DNA of 33,862 bases from Ectocarpus siliculosus (Eukaryota; Sar; Phaeophyceae; Ectocarpales; Ectocarpaceae). The position numbers and the translations under genes are program-made. Under the pieces are notes generated by a model. The model saw nothing but the letters and a program-made list of their open reading frames with translations. It searched no databases and was not told where the DNA came from. How positions within the stretch are numbered: position 1 is the stretch's first letter; the number at the start of each line of letters is the position of its first letter. Location of the stretch: contig FN649750.1 of NCBI GenBank assembly GCA_000310025.1, positions 2,937,583 to 2,971,444 on the forward strand, given 5' to 3'. Positions 10,976-20,375 of the stretch are shown in pieces.

Positions 10976-12581
10976 CAGTCGAGGTCCCTCTATAGTGCGG
11001 GTATGTGCCAGGCGATTCTACCCGCACTATAGCGGGCACCCGCACTATATAAATAAGCGCCTAAATAGTGCGCATACCCGCACTATTCGCGATATTACTA
11101 GGATAAAGGGTAGGACATAGGCCATAACGACGGTTATGAAGGTGCCACTGTAGTACATACAACCAACAAGGGGCTGAATAGGTATCAGTGCCGCCTCAGG
11201 AAAAGAAACCCGAGTTTGCTCAATGGTATTAGGAGAACACGTGGGTCGTGGTGCAAATTCAGCAGTGAAGCAGCGGTGTAAACAAAATCCTGTACAGCCG
11301 AGAGGATATTTGGTCCACGACATGTTGTAAATGTTAATGTTCGGTGTCCCATTGTTTTATAGTGCATCGACGGCTCCGTGGACGTTGAAAAACAATCACA
11401 AGGAATCACCGTATGATGAAAGCCACAGGAGATTATCCAACAAGCATTCCAAAGCGAACAAGTGAGTCCACGTGCATAAAGGAACACAACAAAAGCCGAC
11501 ACCCGCGGAGAAAAGACAGGGGAGAAGACGTTGATCAATGAGAGAACAGGCGCATACTCGCACAGGCGCAATAATCCCGACACACAGTAATTCATGCAAC
11601 ACATACGTGCAGCAAAATATCTCTCATTGATCTACGCGTCAAAATACGCCCGGACGTCAGTCTGACGAGATGGCTTAGATGCATGCGCTTCGATCATCAA
11701 CATCCGCGCCCTCTTGAGCAAGAAGCTGGCCTCGTCCAAACCACACCCTGCCGCGTAGTTTTCTAGGGACGCGAAGTGTTGGGAAAGTTCCGTGTAAGGC
11801 GGTGGCTCCGCACGCCCGCCTCCGATGTTTCCGCCCTCGTCATCCTCCTCCTCTTCCTCCTCCTCGCTATCCGAGGACTCCCACCCCTCTACCGACAAGC
11901 CCTTCAAGGCCGCCGTCATGTCATCCGCCTGATCCGTCTGCTGCGCCTCGATGACATCCTTCTGATCTTCGATTGATGCCCACGTCTGAGCCGCTAGCAT
12001 AGAGCCGCAGGTCCGCCTTTTTGCCTCCCACGGCTTTCATGCGTTTTGGGATGCGGCTCGCTTCTTGCGGCTTCCGCTTGCCCGTGGCAGCCGTAGCGGT
12101 TTGTTGAGAAGACAAGCACGTATGACAGATGCGATTCATTTCGCTTTCGCCTTCTTCCTCCACCTCGCCGCATATGCCGTGCAGTCTGCCTCCGCATCCT
12201 CCTCGGCATTGGTGACCATCGGGGGCTTTAGGTGTGAGGGTGCTGAGATGGCAGAGTTCGCCTGCTGCACATGGCATCGTGCGCCTCTGCTGCTGCTGTT
12301 CTCGTGACCAGTAGGGGTACAGTATACAGTATCCCGCTAGGGGTAGGTTTGTGTACGTTGTGCGGAACTTGTCGACGGGTTTGACCGCGCATTTAGGCCG
12401 TCATGACGTCAGACCCGCACTATAGAGGTTTCTGAGATCGACCAAACCCGCACTATACCGGGGTTCCTCTTATAGTGCGGCACCCGCACTATAGAGGGGT
12501 CTAAGTTGTGCCAAGCGATTTCACCCGCATTATACCGGGCACCCGCACTATATAACCCGCACTATAGAGGGACCTCGACTG
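10976..12581 (-). mobile_element. pogo-like (Tc1/mariner) transposon, non-autonomous, 1606 bases
   Basis: Perfect terminal inverted repeats of about 27 bases begin CAGTCGAGGTCCCTC at 10976 and end in the complement at 12581. They are flanked by TA at 10974-10975 and 12582-12583, the duplication typical of Tc1/mariner elements; a CAGT start is typical of pogo/Tigger. Both subterminal regions (10976-11100 and 12410-12581) carry many copies of CCCGCACTATA in both orientations, probable transposase-binding or regulatory repeats. The only plausible coding region (12277-11632, minus) lacks a DDE catalytic domain, so the copy probably moves, if at all, with a transposase supplied elsewhere. 11100-11630 contains no recognisable gene. 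Confidence 0.85.
11632..12277 (-). pseudogene. pogo-element protein remnant: Cys/His-rich segment plus acidic C-terminus, frameshifted
   Basis: The ATG at 12277 opens a frame with a possible zinc-binding pattern in its first 55 residues: C-x4-CH, HQCRGGCGGRLHGIC, then RICHTC. It continues through a basic stretch (GKRKPQEASRIPKRMK) at about residues 68-83. At about 12000 the sensible reading moves to another frame, which runs to 11632. This has GLSVEGWESSDS, a run of about 11 Glu/Asp, a PPPYTELSQHFASLENYAA segment and a final RAYFDA. The two frames differ by one base and no credible intron joins them, so a single-base indel is likely. I read it as the C-terminal part of a pogo-type transposase after internal deletion; the DDE core is absent. 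That identity is inferred from position inside the transposon. Confidence 0.55.
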
Positions 12582-12681
12582 TACCCAATTTTGGCCACTG
12601 CTCTTTTATAAGATTGTATTTTCTCTACGGTAGTACATAGACTATGTTGTGATCGAGACCTCTTCCATCGCCGACCCACCC

Positions 12682-13143
12682 TTGGCCACAATACGGTAGT
12701 CATTGACTGCTGCACTTGAGGATATTTACCCGCAGTCTTTCCAAAGTTTTGAAGGATTTCAACGTCAGTGGTTTTATGGAAAGACAGGCTCAATCTGCCA
12801 GCTAAAGAACACGTTCTTCGTGGGTATTGTTACCAACTCTGAGCCTGTTTCTTCTATTGGTGAAGACCTTGTCTGCAGTGTGCTTGCGACCGCCAACAAT
12901 TGCTCCAGGCTCTTTTGAAGGGTAAGGAACAAGGGCGTGTACTAGGTGTTGCTTAGGACGATGTTCCAGTGAAGACAACGACAACCAAAACAACGTCAAT
13001 CTCCCCCGAAATCCGAGTTTGGAATCAGCAACATATTGAAGTGGTGTGAGACTGACTACTTTATGAGTCGGGGCAATCTTTGCACCAGGCTTGAATTCGC
13101 GGCCCACAGAGTGAGTCCAGCAATATTTCCAAAAAATAATCAA
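12682..13143 (-). CDS. candidate gene fragment, unrecognised
   Basis: Minus-strand frames are open from 13143 to about 12802. A second segment, 12798-12682, lies between a good acceptor (TTTAGCTGGCAG) and a consensus donor (CCAAGG/GTGGGT). The latter encodes a protein-like stretch with SFHKTTDVEILQNFGKTAGK. The upstream part includes PSKEPGAIVGGRKHTADK after a pyrimidine-rich CTTCAAAAG acceptor-like site. The join between them is unclear, since the implied intron is under 40 bases. It adjoins the right end of the foldback element and could be a host gene or a further transposon relic. Confidence 0.3.
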
Positions 13144-13260
13144 GGGTTCGAAGTATTGTCATGTGCCCAGCACTGTTGGAAACAAACGAGGTGTCGAAGC
13201 TGAACAGACGTCGATACTGATTTCTTCGTGGAGTTCGTTGCTGCTGTAGCATAGTGCCGG

Positions 13261-13352
13261 ATGTAACATTCACCACACTTTGCTGCAGGTGTAGAGCAAT
13301 GGCGATGTGACATTCACTATGTATGTACACTGTTTCTACAGGTGTAGAGCAA
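13261..13352. repeat. imperfect tandem duplication, about 50-base unit
   Basis: TGTAACATTCACCACAC ... CTGCAGGTGTAGAGCAATGGCG is followed by TGTGACATTCACTATG ... CTACAGGTGTAGAGCAATAGCG. On the minus strand both units present a CTCTACACCTGYAG splice-acceptor-like motif. Confidence 0.7.
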
Positions 13353-13923
13353 TAGCGCACAAGCTTGGTCGGGAATTTTGGCATCGACCCTCCGTTCTCG
13401 AAACGTGCGGCGAGCCTACCATGGCGTGGTACTTGCTCAGAGGGAGGCCACCCTTTCTTTCCTGGGCTTGGTGTGGTCAAAAAGGTTGCAAAAGGGTGGT
13501 GTAGTGAATGTATCGTGGCGCGCGAGGACCAGGCACAGTGTTCCGGTACAAGCCTTCGGCCCGGGCAACGCCCCCAATCGGGTTGTCCATCAGCGGAAAA
13601 CGTGCAAATTGGCAGCTGCAGGTTGAGCGTGACGCCTTCACCCGACGCCCGGGTTCTATTCTTGGTGTCGAGTTGAAATTCTGGTTGAACGGCCTCTATC
13701 CACAGATATCCTAATTGGGGTCTAACTGCGATGGGCCCTCACACAACGGAACCACCGACCTCAACAATAAACACAACAGTCCCTTCTTTGTCGGGCAAGA
13801 GATCGCCGTCTAGGGTCGAACCTCAACTTCAGTCTTAAACACTACCTTCAACCTGGACTCCAAAACAAAAACCACGAAAGTAATAACAACTTAACGCTCC
13901 CCCTGCGTCTGCTCTCTCGAACA

Positions 13924-14739
13924 ATGCGTCAGACCCACAACATCTCCGACAGGAGCATTGACTCGGGGCTCATCCCACCGCATCTCCTAGACGGTAGCGT
14001 ACCCCCTCCACAGGGGAAGAGGGCTACCAGCCTGGACTACTTCCCGCCGTGCGTGCGACCTGCCACCGTTCCCGCTATCCGCATGGGGCACCAATACAGG
14101 TGAATCTTCCGCCCAGCAATGTGGATTTCGTTTCCCTAGGTTCGGCCTTTCAATGCTTCTTTTAAGAACATGGAAGCCGAGACTGCCCTTTGACATGCGT
14201 GCGTCTGCTACCACGGGCTGCGGGTTTTGCTCCGAGGTTAATCGGCTCCGCTCTTCCACGAAGCACGTTGTGGCGGCTCGGTTATGGACTTGAGGCCCGA
14301 GCACTGCACCAGGTTTCACTCCATTTGGGGGTTTCACCGATCATGACTTTGCATGTCAGTACGAACAGCTACCTGGAAACCCCTTCCGCTTCGATTTTGG
14401 GGTGAATCAAAGCGTTTTCTATCTTAAACGTTGGCGATTTAGTTCTTATTGGATTGAACGTCATGCTGTCGACGGCGGGAGCAGGCTGATCCGGGACACT
14501 CCCGCGAAGCGGCTGGAAGCTTACAAGAGAGGAGCTGTGCTTCGAGATGGGCCCGTCCGCATCGTCAGGTATGTACGTGCGTGCGTTTCGCGTGCGTGTT
14601 TGGTGGCCTCACATACAACACCGGCCGTGCCAACCTCAGCGCAGATTATCACTGGCTGCACGCCATCTGTGGGCAACAGCCACGGCCGCTCCCGACCGGG
14701 AATGATCAGCAATCGGAGAGCGGTTCTATCCCGTTGTGA
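13924..14739 (+). CDS. three-exon gene model, hypothetical protein
   Basis: Exon 1 (13924-14099) starts with an ATG and ends at a strong donor (ATACAG/GTGAAT). Exon 2 (14443-14568) lies between GCGATTTAG and GTCAG/GTATGT. Both donors leave two bases of a codon and each following exon contributes one, so phases agree. Exon 3 (14640-14739, to TGA) uses a weaker acceptor (CAACCTCAG) and is the least certain. The product would be about 134 residues: exon 1 holds SIDSGLIPPHLLDGS and FPPCVRPATVPAIRMGHQY, and exon 2 holds YWIERHAVDGGSRLIRDTP and KRLEAYKRGAVLRDGPVRI. No family was recognised and no signal peptide or membrane span is seen. A 116-codon minus-strand frame overlaps exon 1 and intron 1; I prefer the plus model because of its splice sites. 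Confidence 0.45.
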
Positions 14740-15687
14740 GCAAAGGAACACACTGTTGACCACATCTGCATAGGAAGAAATATTTAAACGCACAAAGTCT
14801 CGGGGGATGTAACCGTGTTTGCGCGTGGTTGCCCGGCATCTTGACCTACCCAACAGTCCACGCTCAACCCCGCCTGCTCTCCTAAAATTTCCGCGACTTC
14901 GGGTGGGAGCTTGGTAAGAGACAGCAACCATCTCTTGACCCTGTGCCTCGCCGCCGTTCTTGATCAATTTCAATCTCGGGGTGTCTAACGGAAGTCATGC
15001 CTCCGAGAAAGTCACAAATGACCACATGACCACCCGACAGATGCAAAAGCAGGACACTGGGTGATGCGGAAGCCTGCTGAACCAAACGATGAGTTATTTT
15101 TCCGCGCGAACTTATCACGTCGGAGCCTTCGCCGCAGCCTCCTGCGGAGGAAGTCTCGCCGTCGGAGAGCGTTAGGAACGTGTGTCATATCCGGTAGATT
15201 GCGCCCTGTGCAAAGTCGTACGTACATGTGTCTTTTATGCCGCACGAAATTTTGCGGTTCTACAGAGATGGCCGATGCCGTTCATTGAATGACTGCTATG
15301 GGCCATACCGTTCCATCAAAAAACCTTCCCGACGACTGTGCCGTACGAGCGCGATCATTGTTGTTTGTTGTCTTCACATTGAAAACCGGTCACCGCTCAA
15401 GACCTTCTAATGTCCGATCACATTGTTGTCTTCACATTAAGAACCGTTCCGATCTCCGCTCAGTACCTTCTAATGCCCGTACTGGCCCAACTGACGCGGA
15501 TCACGCATGATATATTTACATGTGTGTTTCCTGCCATAAGCCTCTTAGTATCTATAGATGGCCTCCTTCAACAGGTGCTACCGAAGGAAGGGCTACGAAG
15601 CAGGACGAACGCCGTTTCGGGACGCTATTTACACCTGAACCGCCTTCATTTCTTTTTTTGCGCTCTAGTCTATTCGGTTTGGCGCTG
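14740..15687. other. no convincing gene; contains dispersed repeat copies
   Basis: A plus-strand frame 15064-15288 starts with ATG but is dominated by an Arg-rich stretch from a palindromic CGCCGCAGCC/TCCTGCGGAGG region and is probably not coding. 15358-15500 holds two copies of the repeat also found at 7035-7128. Confidence 0.4.
15358..15500 (+). repeat. dispersed repeat, copies 2 and 3 in tandem
   Basis: Two adjacent units with TTGTTGTCTTCACATT, then ACCGGTCACCGCTCAAGACC in the first and ACCGTTCCGATCTCCGCTC in the second, each followed by CTTCTAATG. The second continues CCCGTACTGGCCCAACTGACG as in the 7035-7128 copy. Confidence 0.6.
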
Positions 15688-16514
15688 CTACTGCTGCCTA
15701 CTGCCTTGAGTTTTGGGACACGAAGACCTGCCGCGGAAGGACTCCCTTGTACCCCAAAACCTGTTAGCGGGATGTCTCTGCGCGTCAAAACAGCGGCACC
15801 GCAGGAGGTCAGGCCTTACACTATCACCTCAGAAGGGGTTGGCGTCTCCAAAGATTTTCGCTGGAGGTGGAGAACACGTGATTTCAAAACCGTGCCTGCG
15901 CGCTCCCGCATCTGGACGAGCCCGGTGCCACCAAGTTTGCCGGCGAACAGAGACCCACGTGTGGCGAACGCTACACCAATCAACGTTGACTCAAGCCAGG
16001 AACACACGAGGCGTGCCTGCGGGAACCAATTCGCCCGCCACCACGTTGTGGGGTCACTCGATAGAATTATGTGCTCGGCCTGAAGCTCCCCTCCTATTGC
16101 TCCTCCCCGCCCCCCCCCGGGGGACTGTTGATCGTTTGGACACCAACATGTACGGCGTTTGAGCGTTTCAGATCCACCCTCCCCCCACGCGTTTTCTCCC
16201 CGCATTTCCTCTTGCTTGGGAAACGCCTGCACGCCAGGCACACCTCAAAGGACCGGACGTTCATGAAGAAGAGCGCGCACAGGAATCCTCGGGGCATCTC
16301 TCGCAATGTCTTGGGCGGCTTCTGCACGTCCTAGGCATTAACAGGAGCTCCATCTCTTGGGGAATGTGCAATAATTTGTTTTTGTTTGTAGTGGTGTCTT
16401 GTTGTTGTAAATATTCCAGGGGATTCGGCGAGGGAGGGATGTTCCATGCGATACACAGATCACCGCAGTCACGCAAGGGATCCCGTCGCCCGTCGCCCGT
16501 CGCCCCTCTCCCAT
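15688..16514 (-). CDS. multi-exon gene, hypothetical protein
   Basis: Two exons are well supported. Exon 2 (16330-16244, 29 codons) lies between TTAATGCCTAG and TTTGAG/GTGTGC. Exon 3 (16079-15828, 84 codons) lies between GGAGCTTCAG and TCTGAG/GTGATA. Both are phase 0 at each end. They encode KPPKTLREMPRGFLCALFFM, then SSDPTTWWRANWFPQARLVC, SWLESTLIGVAFATRGSLF and GKLGGTGLVQMRERAG, a pattern suggesting one or two short hydrophobic segments with Trp-rich and basic flanks. A first exon from the ATG at 16514 to 16464 (17 codons, GCG/GTGATC donor) and a last exon 15777-15688 (after GACGCGCAG, ending TAG) fit the phase but are tentative. The whole product would be about 159 residues. I do not recognise the family. 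Confidence 0.6.
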
Positions 16515-16931
16515 CTTGCGTTTGTTCCCCCAAACTAAAAAGTTGCGTCGATGCTGCTAATTGTAGCTCGACATCGTGCTCCCGAATAATGTCGCGTGCT
16601 GTTGTCTCTTATACTTGTTGCGCGAAACGGGCAGCTTTCTTCCCTTTCAAGGGTAACAACACGTTATCTCTTCCTTTTTGTGCGTGAAGCTTAGGTGACT
16701 TTCGCTTCTCTTTTGGTGTTGACGCGTGGGTACATGTGTGTTTGCGGAGGAGATCTCGGTTTTATTTTCGTGTGGCGTGGAGCGTGTAAGAGTGTCCCGT
16801 GTTTTTCTTTTTTTTTCACCAAATGTTCGAGAACGTGTTGGTTTTGCTGTCGAGCGTAAATACTGTTTGTGCGTTAAACACGGAGTCCTGTTCTCTATCC
16901 CAAAAACATGATAAATTTAGTGCTGAGATGG

Positions 16932-17469
16932 TCATTTTTCAATGGCGTGGGAAAGCGAGAAGAAAACTACAACAGACCCCGACATAGAGTGTCGGCTCTG
17001 ATATATTATCGAACGTGAATACCAATCACAAACTGCGTGTGTTTTCGACCGCAACAATGCGGGAGTCAACACAGGTGGTTTGTCATTTCTTGCTCTCCTC
17101 GAGCTTCCCCAAAATTTGTCGATTCTAAGACGACGTACGTAGTCGAGAAGACAAAGGTGAGCAGGTAAACTTGTACATAACGGACCTGTAAAGCCTCGTG
17201 CGGTTTTCGACTCAAGACCCCACTGGGGTCTGCGCTGGAAAGTCAGGCCCTTACACATCAATCGCAGCATGGGTTCTGTCGCATTCATTCTTGTTTCGCC
17301 AAATATCCAAAGTCTCCTCATTTTCGGGTCTAGTGGATCCCCCGTCATCTGGTGAACTTGTACCGGTTCTCTGCTGGTAAGGGAAGTAGCATGCGCTAAA
17401 TACCTTGGCTACCATTGATATGGAGGTGTTGGTTGTGATCGCTGCGGGCGTGACTACGGCAGAGAACAT
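16932..17469 (-). CDS. two-exon gene, hypothetical protein (about 135 aa)
   Basis: Exon 1 runs from an ATG at 17469 to 17255 and ends at GATGT/GTAAGG, a consensus donor, leaving two bases of a codon. Exon 2 starts at 17124 after a long pyrimidine-rich acceptor (CGTACGTCGTCTTAG) and supplies the third base; it can be read to a stop at 16932. Exon 1 has a Thr/Ser/Ala-rich start (AVVTPAAITTNTSISM) and a polar part (RPENEETLDIWRNKNECD). Exon 2 is basic (DKFWGSSRRARNDKPP) and ends in a hydrophobic stretch (GSVVVFFSLSHAIEK). The intron is 130 bases. No family recognised; the 3' end could instead be spliced. Confidence 0.45.
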
Positions 17470-17709
17470 GACAATATCTTCACACGGTCAGCGTCTGATG
17501 TTTCAAGAACCGCCAAGAAAAAAGTATTGATGCGCGATTTCTGGAGTCAAGTAGCCTCGTGCAAGGTGGTTTCTGTACGCAGAAAAGCTGTACACGCTCC
17601 CTTATAATGCCTGATGGCATGGAAACTCCGTTGGCGGGGCGGGGCTAGGCAGGACTACTTGTACCCACCAGGAGTGAATCCCGATCCACTGCTCGGCTCT
17701 TCCCGACAG

Positions 17710-17926
17710 TCAACTATCGTTGTGGAGGCAGCAAGCCAAGCAGCGACTCGTGACACCGGCTCCTGTTGACGAACTAACTTCTCAAGGCCGTAGGGACAAG
17801 ACAATGCTCGCCTGGTTTAACGTGGACAAAAAACCTGGGCGAAGCGATCCGACAACACATGAACACATCCATGTTGAGTTGGGGCTGCCAAGCCTCGGCT
17901 CTTTCCCTGTTGGAAGAGCACAGTGA
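17710..17926 (+). CDS. terminal exon, hypothetical protein
   Basis: An exon-like segment starts after a strong acceptor (GGCTCTTCCCGACAG) and stays open for 72 codons to a TGA at 17924-17926. It encodes a hydrophilic, protein-like sequence with AKQRLVTPAPVDELTSQGRR, DKTMLAWFNVDKKPGRSDP and THEHIHVELGLPSLGSFP. One base precedes the first full codon, so the upstream exon should end with two bases of a codon; I could not place it. No domain recognised. Confidence 0.4.
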
Positions 17927-18771
17927 TCAGCTGCCGTAGGTGGCTGCGAAAAAAATCTTCCATTGGATGGGTTTTTCTCGATGGCGTAGTCGTAGAACCA
18001 TGACGGGATAGATCCGCTGGCGATCAAAGAGACCGATCCATAGACCTATGGAAAATGCCCAAGCCGGATCCTTGACCAATCAAGCGGTCACCACTCCTCC
18101 CTCCGGCAGGCTCCGATGGCAGGATGTGCACGACAAACAAGTCTGACGATAACCTCGACAAAGTTGACCCCTAGTTTCCAGCAGCGGTTGCTCATTGATG
18201 GTCAAAATCATCGGCCGAATAGACTGGTCGGAATTGCTCTTTGCGCATCCCGTGGCGAAACCTTCGTCTGCTCATCGGTCTACAGTACATGGTAGTCGCC
18301 CCTGAAAGAAAAATGGTGACGGTACCAGATCATTAACTAACGGCGGCAGCAGAGCACGAACTTCATGATACGTGATCGATGATGAATCCCCCCGGAATAT
18401 CGGCATTGGCAAACGTCTTCGATCACCAGAGGAAACACCAACACTTGCACCGTCAGCTGCACAACCACCACCACATAGCAATACTAACACAACGACGACG
18501 ACGGACTAGAACAACCGCCTGCATACACACGCCAAGAGGATTCGATACTCTAACACCCCCGCGTTGACCCCCCGCTTTCCCCTCGACCTATTTTTCCGGA
18601 ATCGCAAAATCACGACAACGTGTTTGATTCGTGGAGAAAACTTCTCTGGGGATGGGGCATGCTCGTAACTTCCGCGGCCGATTGAGGAGGACTTCTAGAT
18701 AAAACGGGCGGCATCACGTCCACGCCGTGTAGGACGAGGAGATGCAGACACCGGGTTTTGACTAAGCGGAA

Positions 18772-19170
18772 ATGACGTGCCATGAATTCACTCCGACCAG
18801 GTGTCCTACTCGCCTCTCACGGAGCCCGCAGGATTCCCGCATTTGGATCTCTTTGTGTCCGTTACGTTCTCAAGAAGCTCGTGGCGGAAGCCTAGACCAC
18901 GGACCATTGTCCAGGGACAAGCACCAACAACGGAGCCAGGGGGGGGGGATGAAAAGTATAGAAGAAGAAGCTGACACACAAGGGCTGGAGGGACATCGCT
19001 GGGAGTTATGCGCAATGTCACCAAAAGAGATAAAGGTACACCCAAAAATCATTGCCGAAAGAATGCTTCCGTTGGAAGATAACAGGAGTTTTTTGTTCAC
19101 GACGGGCTCCTCTGTGCACAAGATGTGGCCTAAGAAGTGTGCGCGGTGCGACCCCAGCCATGTAGGCTAG
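18772..19170 (+). CDS. open frame, hypothetical protein (132 aa), weak
   Basis: A complete ATG-to-stop frame. The second half is the more protein-like, with KSIEEEADTQGLEGHRWELC and KEIKVHPKIIAERMLPLED. It is interrupted in the middle by a Gly run from a poly-G tract near 18940-18950. An AAAG/GTACAC donor-like site lies within it. The reverse strand is also partly open. No family or partner exon, so it could be spurious. Confidence 0.3.
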   Translation: MTCHEFTPTRCPTRLSRSPQDSRIWISLCPLRSQEARGGSLDHGPLSRDKHQQRSQGGGMKSIEEEADTQGLEGHRWELCAMSPKEIKVHPKIIAERMLPLEDNRSFLFTTGSSVHKMWPKKCARCDPSHVG

Positions 19171-19784
19171 TCTAGCTTTATCCCACGTTCCGAAAATGTT
19201 TGAGACCTTACACAACGCCCAGAATATCTAACTGACTGTTTGAGTGTGAGTCTCGTATGCATGTACTGTATATGACGTTAGAAGTAGTGTGATGGTATGG
19301 GAACTGAGGTGTGAATCCCAGTACGTAGCAGCAGAAGCTGACGCCCACCGACGCTCGTCGATGTGGTGGCCCGTAGAGCTTGTCGCAGCACAAGTACAGA
19401 AGTACTCAGTGCAGAAGAAGATGATGCGATGTTGTAGACACGGCGCTTAGGTGACCAACACAGATTCACACAGATAGATACGCAGATGAAATGCACAGGA
19501 CAAAGGTCCAGGTAGGGCGGTGGTAATAGTATCCAAGGGATGGCGAGGATAGTTGAGGTACCCAGGCCTACGCTCGTATTCACAAAGAGATCACATGCAT
19601 AGAGTACGGTAGATCGCAGAACGACGAGAACTACGCCGTAATTCCGCCGCATACGTGACATCCAGCCGACACCTATTGCGCCGACTGCGATTCACACGCA
19701 GCTACAAGTACTAACATTGATATGGACGGGAGGACGATGCCGGAACATTCCCACAACGATTAGTCCAAGAACAGGGCCTTAGGG

Positions 19785-20027
19785 ATGTCGGGCGCAGCAT
19801 TTGCGGACTGGTTCATGGGGGACTTCATTCCTTTCGGAGACCTCGTGAGCGATATTTGGCTTTGGTCAACACTACCAAAGGAAAAACCAAGCCACTTCAG
19901 TTGTTCGGATAGGGCATACCAGGTTTGTCCCGTGGACTGCGGCAGCCGGCACGCGTCGACACCATCCTCGCTTCGTGTTGTTGTGCAGCAAGATTCAGCA
20001 TTCTTCGTGTTATATCGTAACTCTTGA
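19785..20027 (+). CDS. possible first exon of a membrane-type protein, weak
   Basis: The ATG at 19785 opens a frame starting MSGAAFADWFMGDFIPFGDL and VSDIWLWSTLPKE, an amphipathic-to-hydrophobic start like those preceding a first membrane span. A GTGAGC donor lies inside it at about 19842. It could belong with the membrane-protein exon at 22655-23312, but nearly 3 kb, including a hAT element, intervenes and no intermediate exon was found. Confidence 0.25.
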   Translation: MSGAAFADWFMGDFIPFGDLVSDIWLWSTLPKEKPSHFSCSDRAYQVCPVDCGSRHASTPSSLRVVVQQDSAFFVLYRNS

Positions 20028-20375
20028 CGTGCTCAGCGGCCCACGATTACGTACTCTATCTACGTAGCATGGCGGCCGCCCGCCCCTGCGTATATTGTAG
20101 GTAGATCGGTTCGAGTAAACCTGTGGACAGTATGGTTGTATGAGCGTGGGAGCCGTCGTGTTTCGCCGAGCGGTCCACTACATACAGACATGTGGCATTC
20201 CTAACGTGCGTCATCTACAGCAGTACGCTGTAACTCAATTTCGTTGCTTCTGGGTTGATTTGGACTCTTGGAGAATTGTCTTTGCCTTGTGAATGTTCAT
20301 GACAAGCTAATCAGAGCAGGAGAGGCGACCGCAGTCGAATAAGTCGTGTGATGCGGTGCAACTGCCCACGATAGT

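Larger units (their letters stand above)
10235..12605. mobile_element. foldback (long inverted repeat) element interrupted by a pogo-like insertion
   Basis: The left arm (about 10235-10494) starts AAGAGCGGTGGCCAAAATCG. It pairs with a right arm made of about 10742-10975 plus 12584-12605, reading GGCCACTGCTCTT at the far end. The arms share GGGTACCCGATTATGGCC-type blocks, a TCTGATTGGCCGACGCCC block and a CCTACCCGAAAA block, at high identity over about 250 bases. Removing the inner pogo-like element (10976-12581) and one TA restores a continuous right arm and an element of about 763 bases with a roughly 250-base interior. No transposase is encoded and I could not identify a target duplication, so the superfamily is unknown. 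Confidence 0.8.
17927..20367. other. low gene content; scattered weak candidates
   Basis: Apart from the two low-confidence frames listed separately (18772-19170 and 19785-20027) I see no paired splice sites. A minus-strand ATG frame at 19661-19278 (127 codons) is hydrophobic and compositionally unconvincing. Confidence 0.4.

Noticed and set aside
13987-14337. 116-codon minus-strand frame
   Set aside because: It spans exon 1 and intron 1 of a plus-strand model whose donors and phases agree. It cannot be excluded entirely, and a structured RNA or intron relic was considered without evidence.
15520-16083. 187-codon plus-strand ATG frame
   Set aside because: It overlaps minus-strand exons that have matching acceptor, donor and phase; the plus frame has no splice or motif support.
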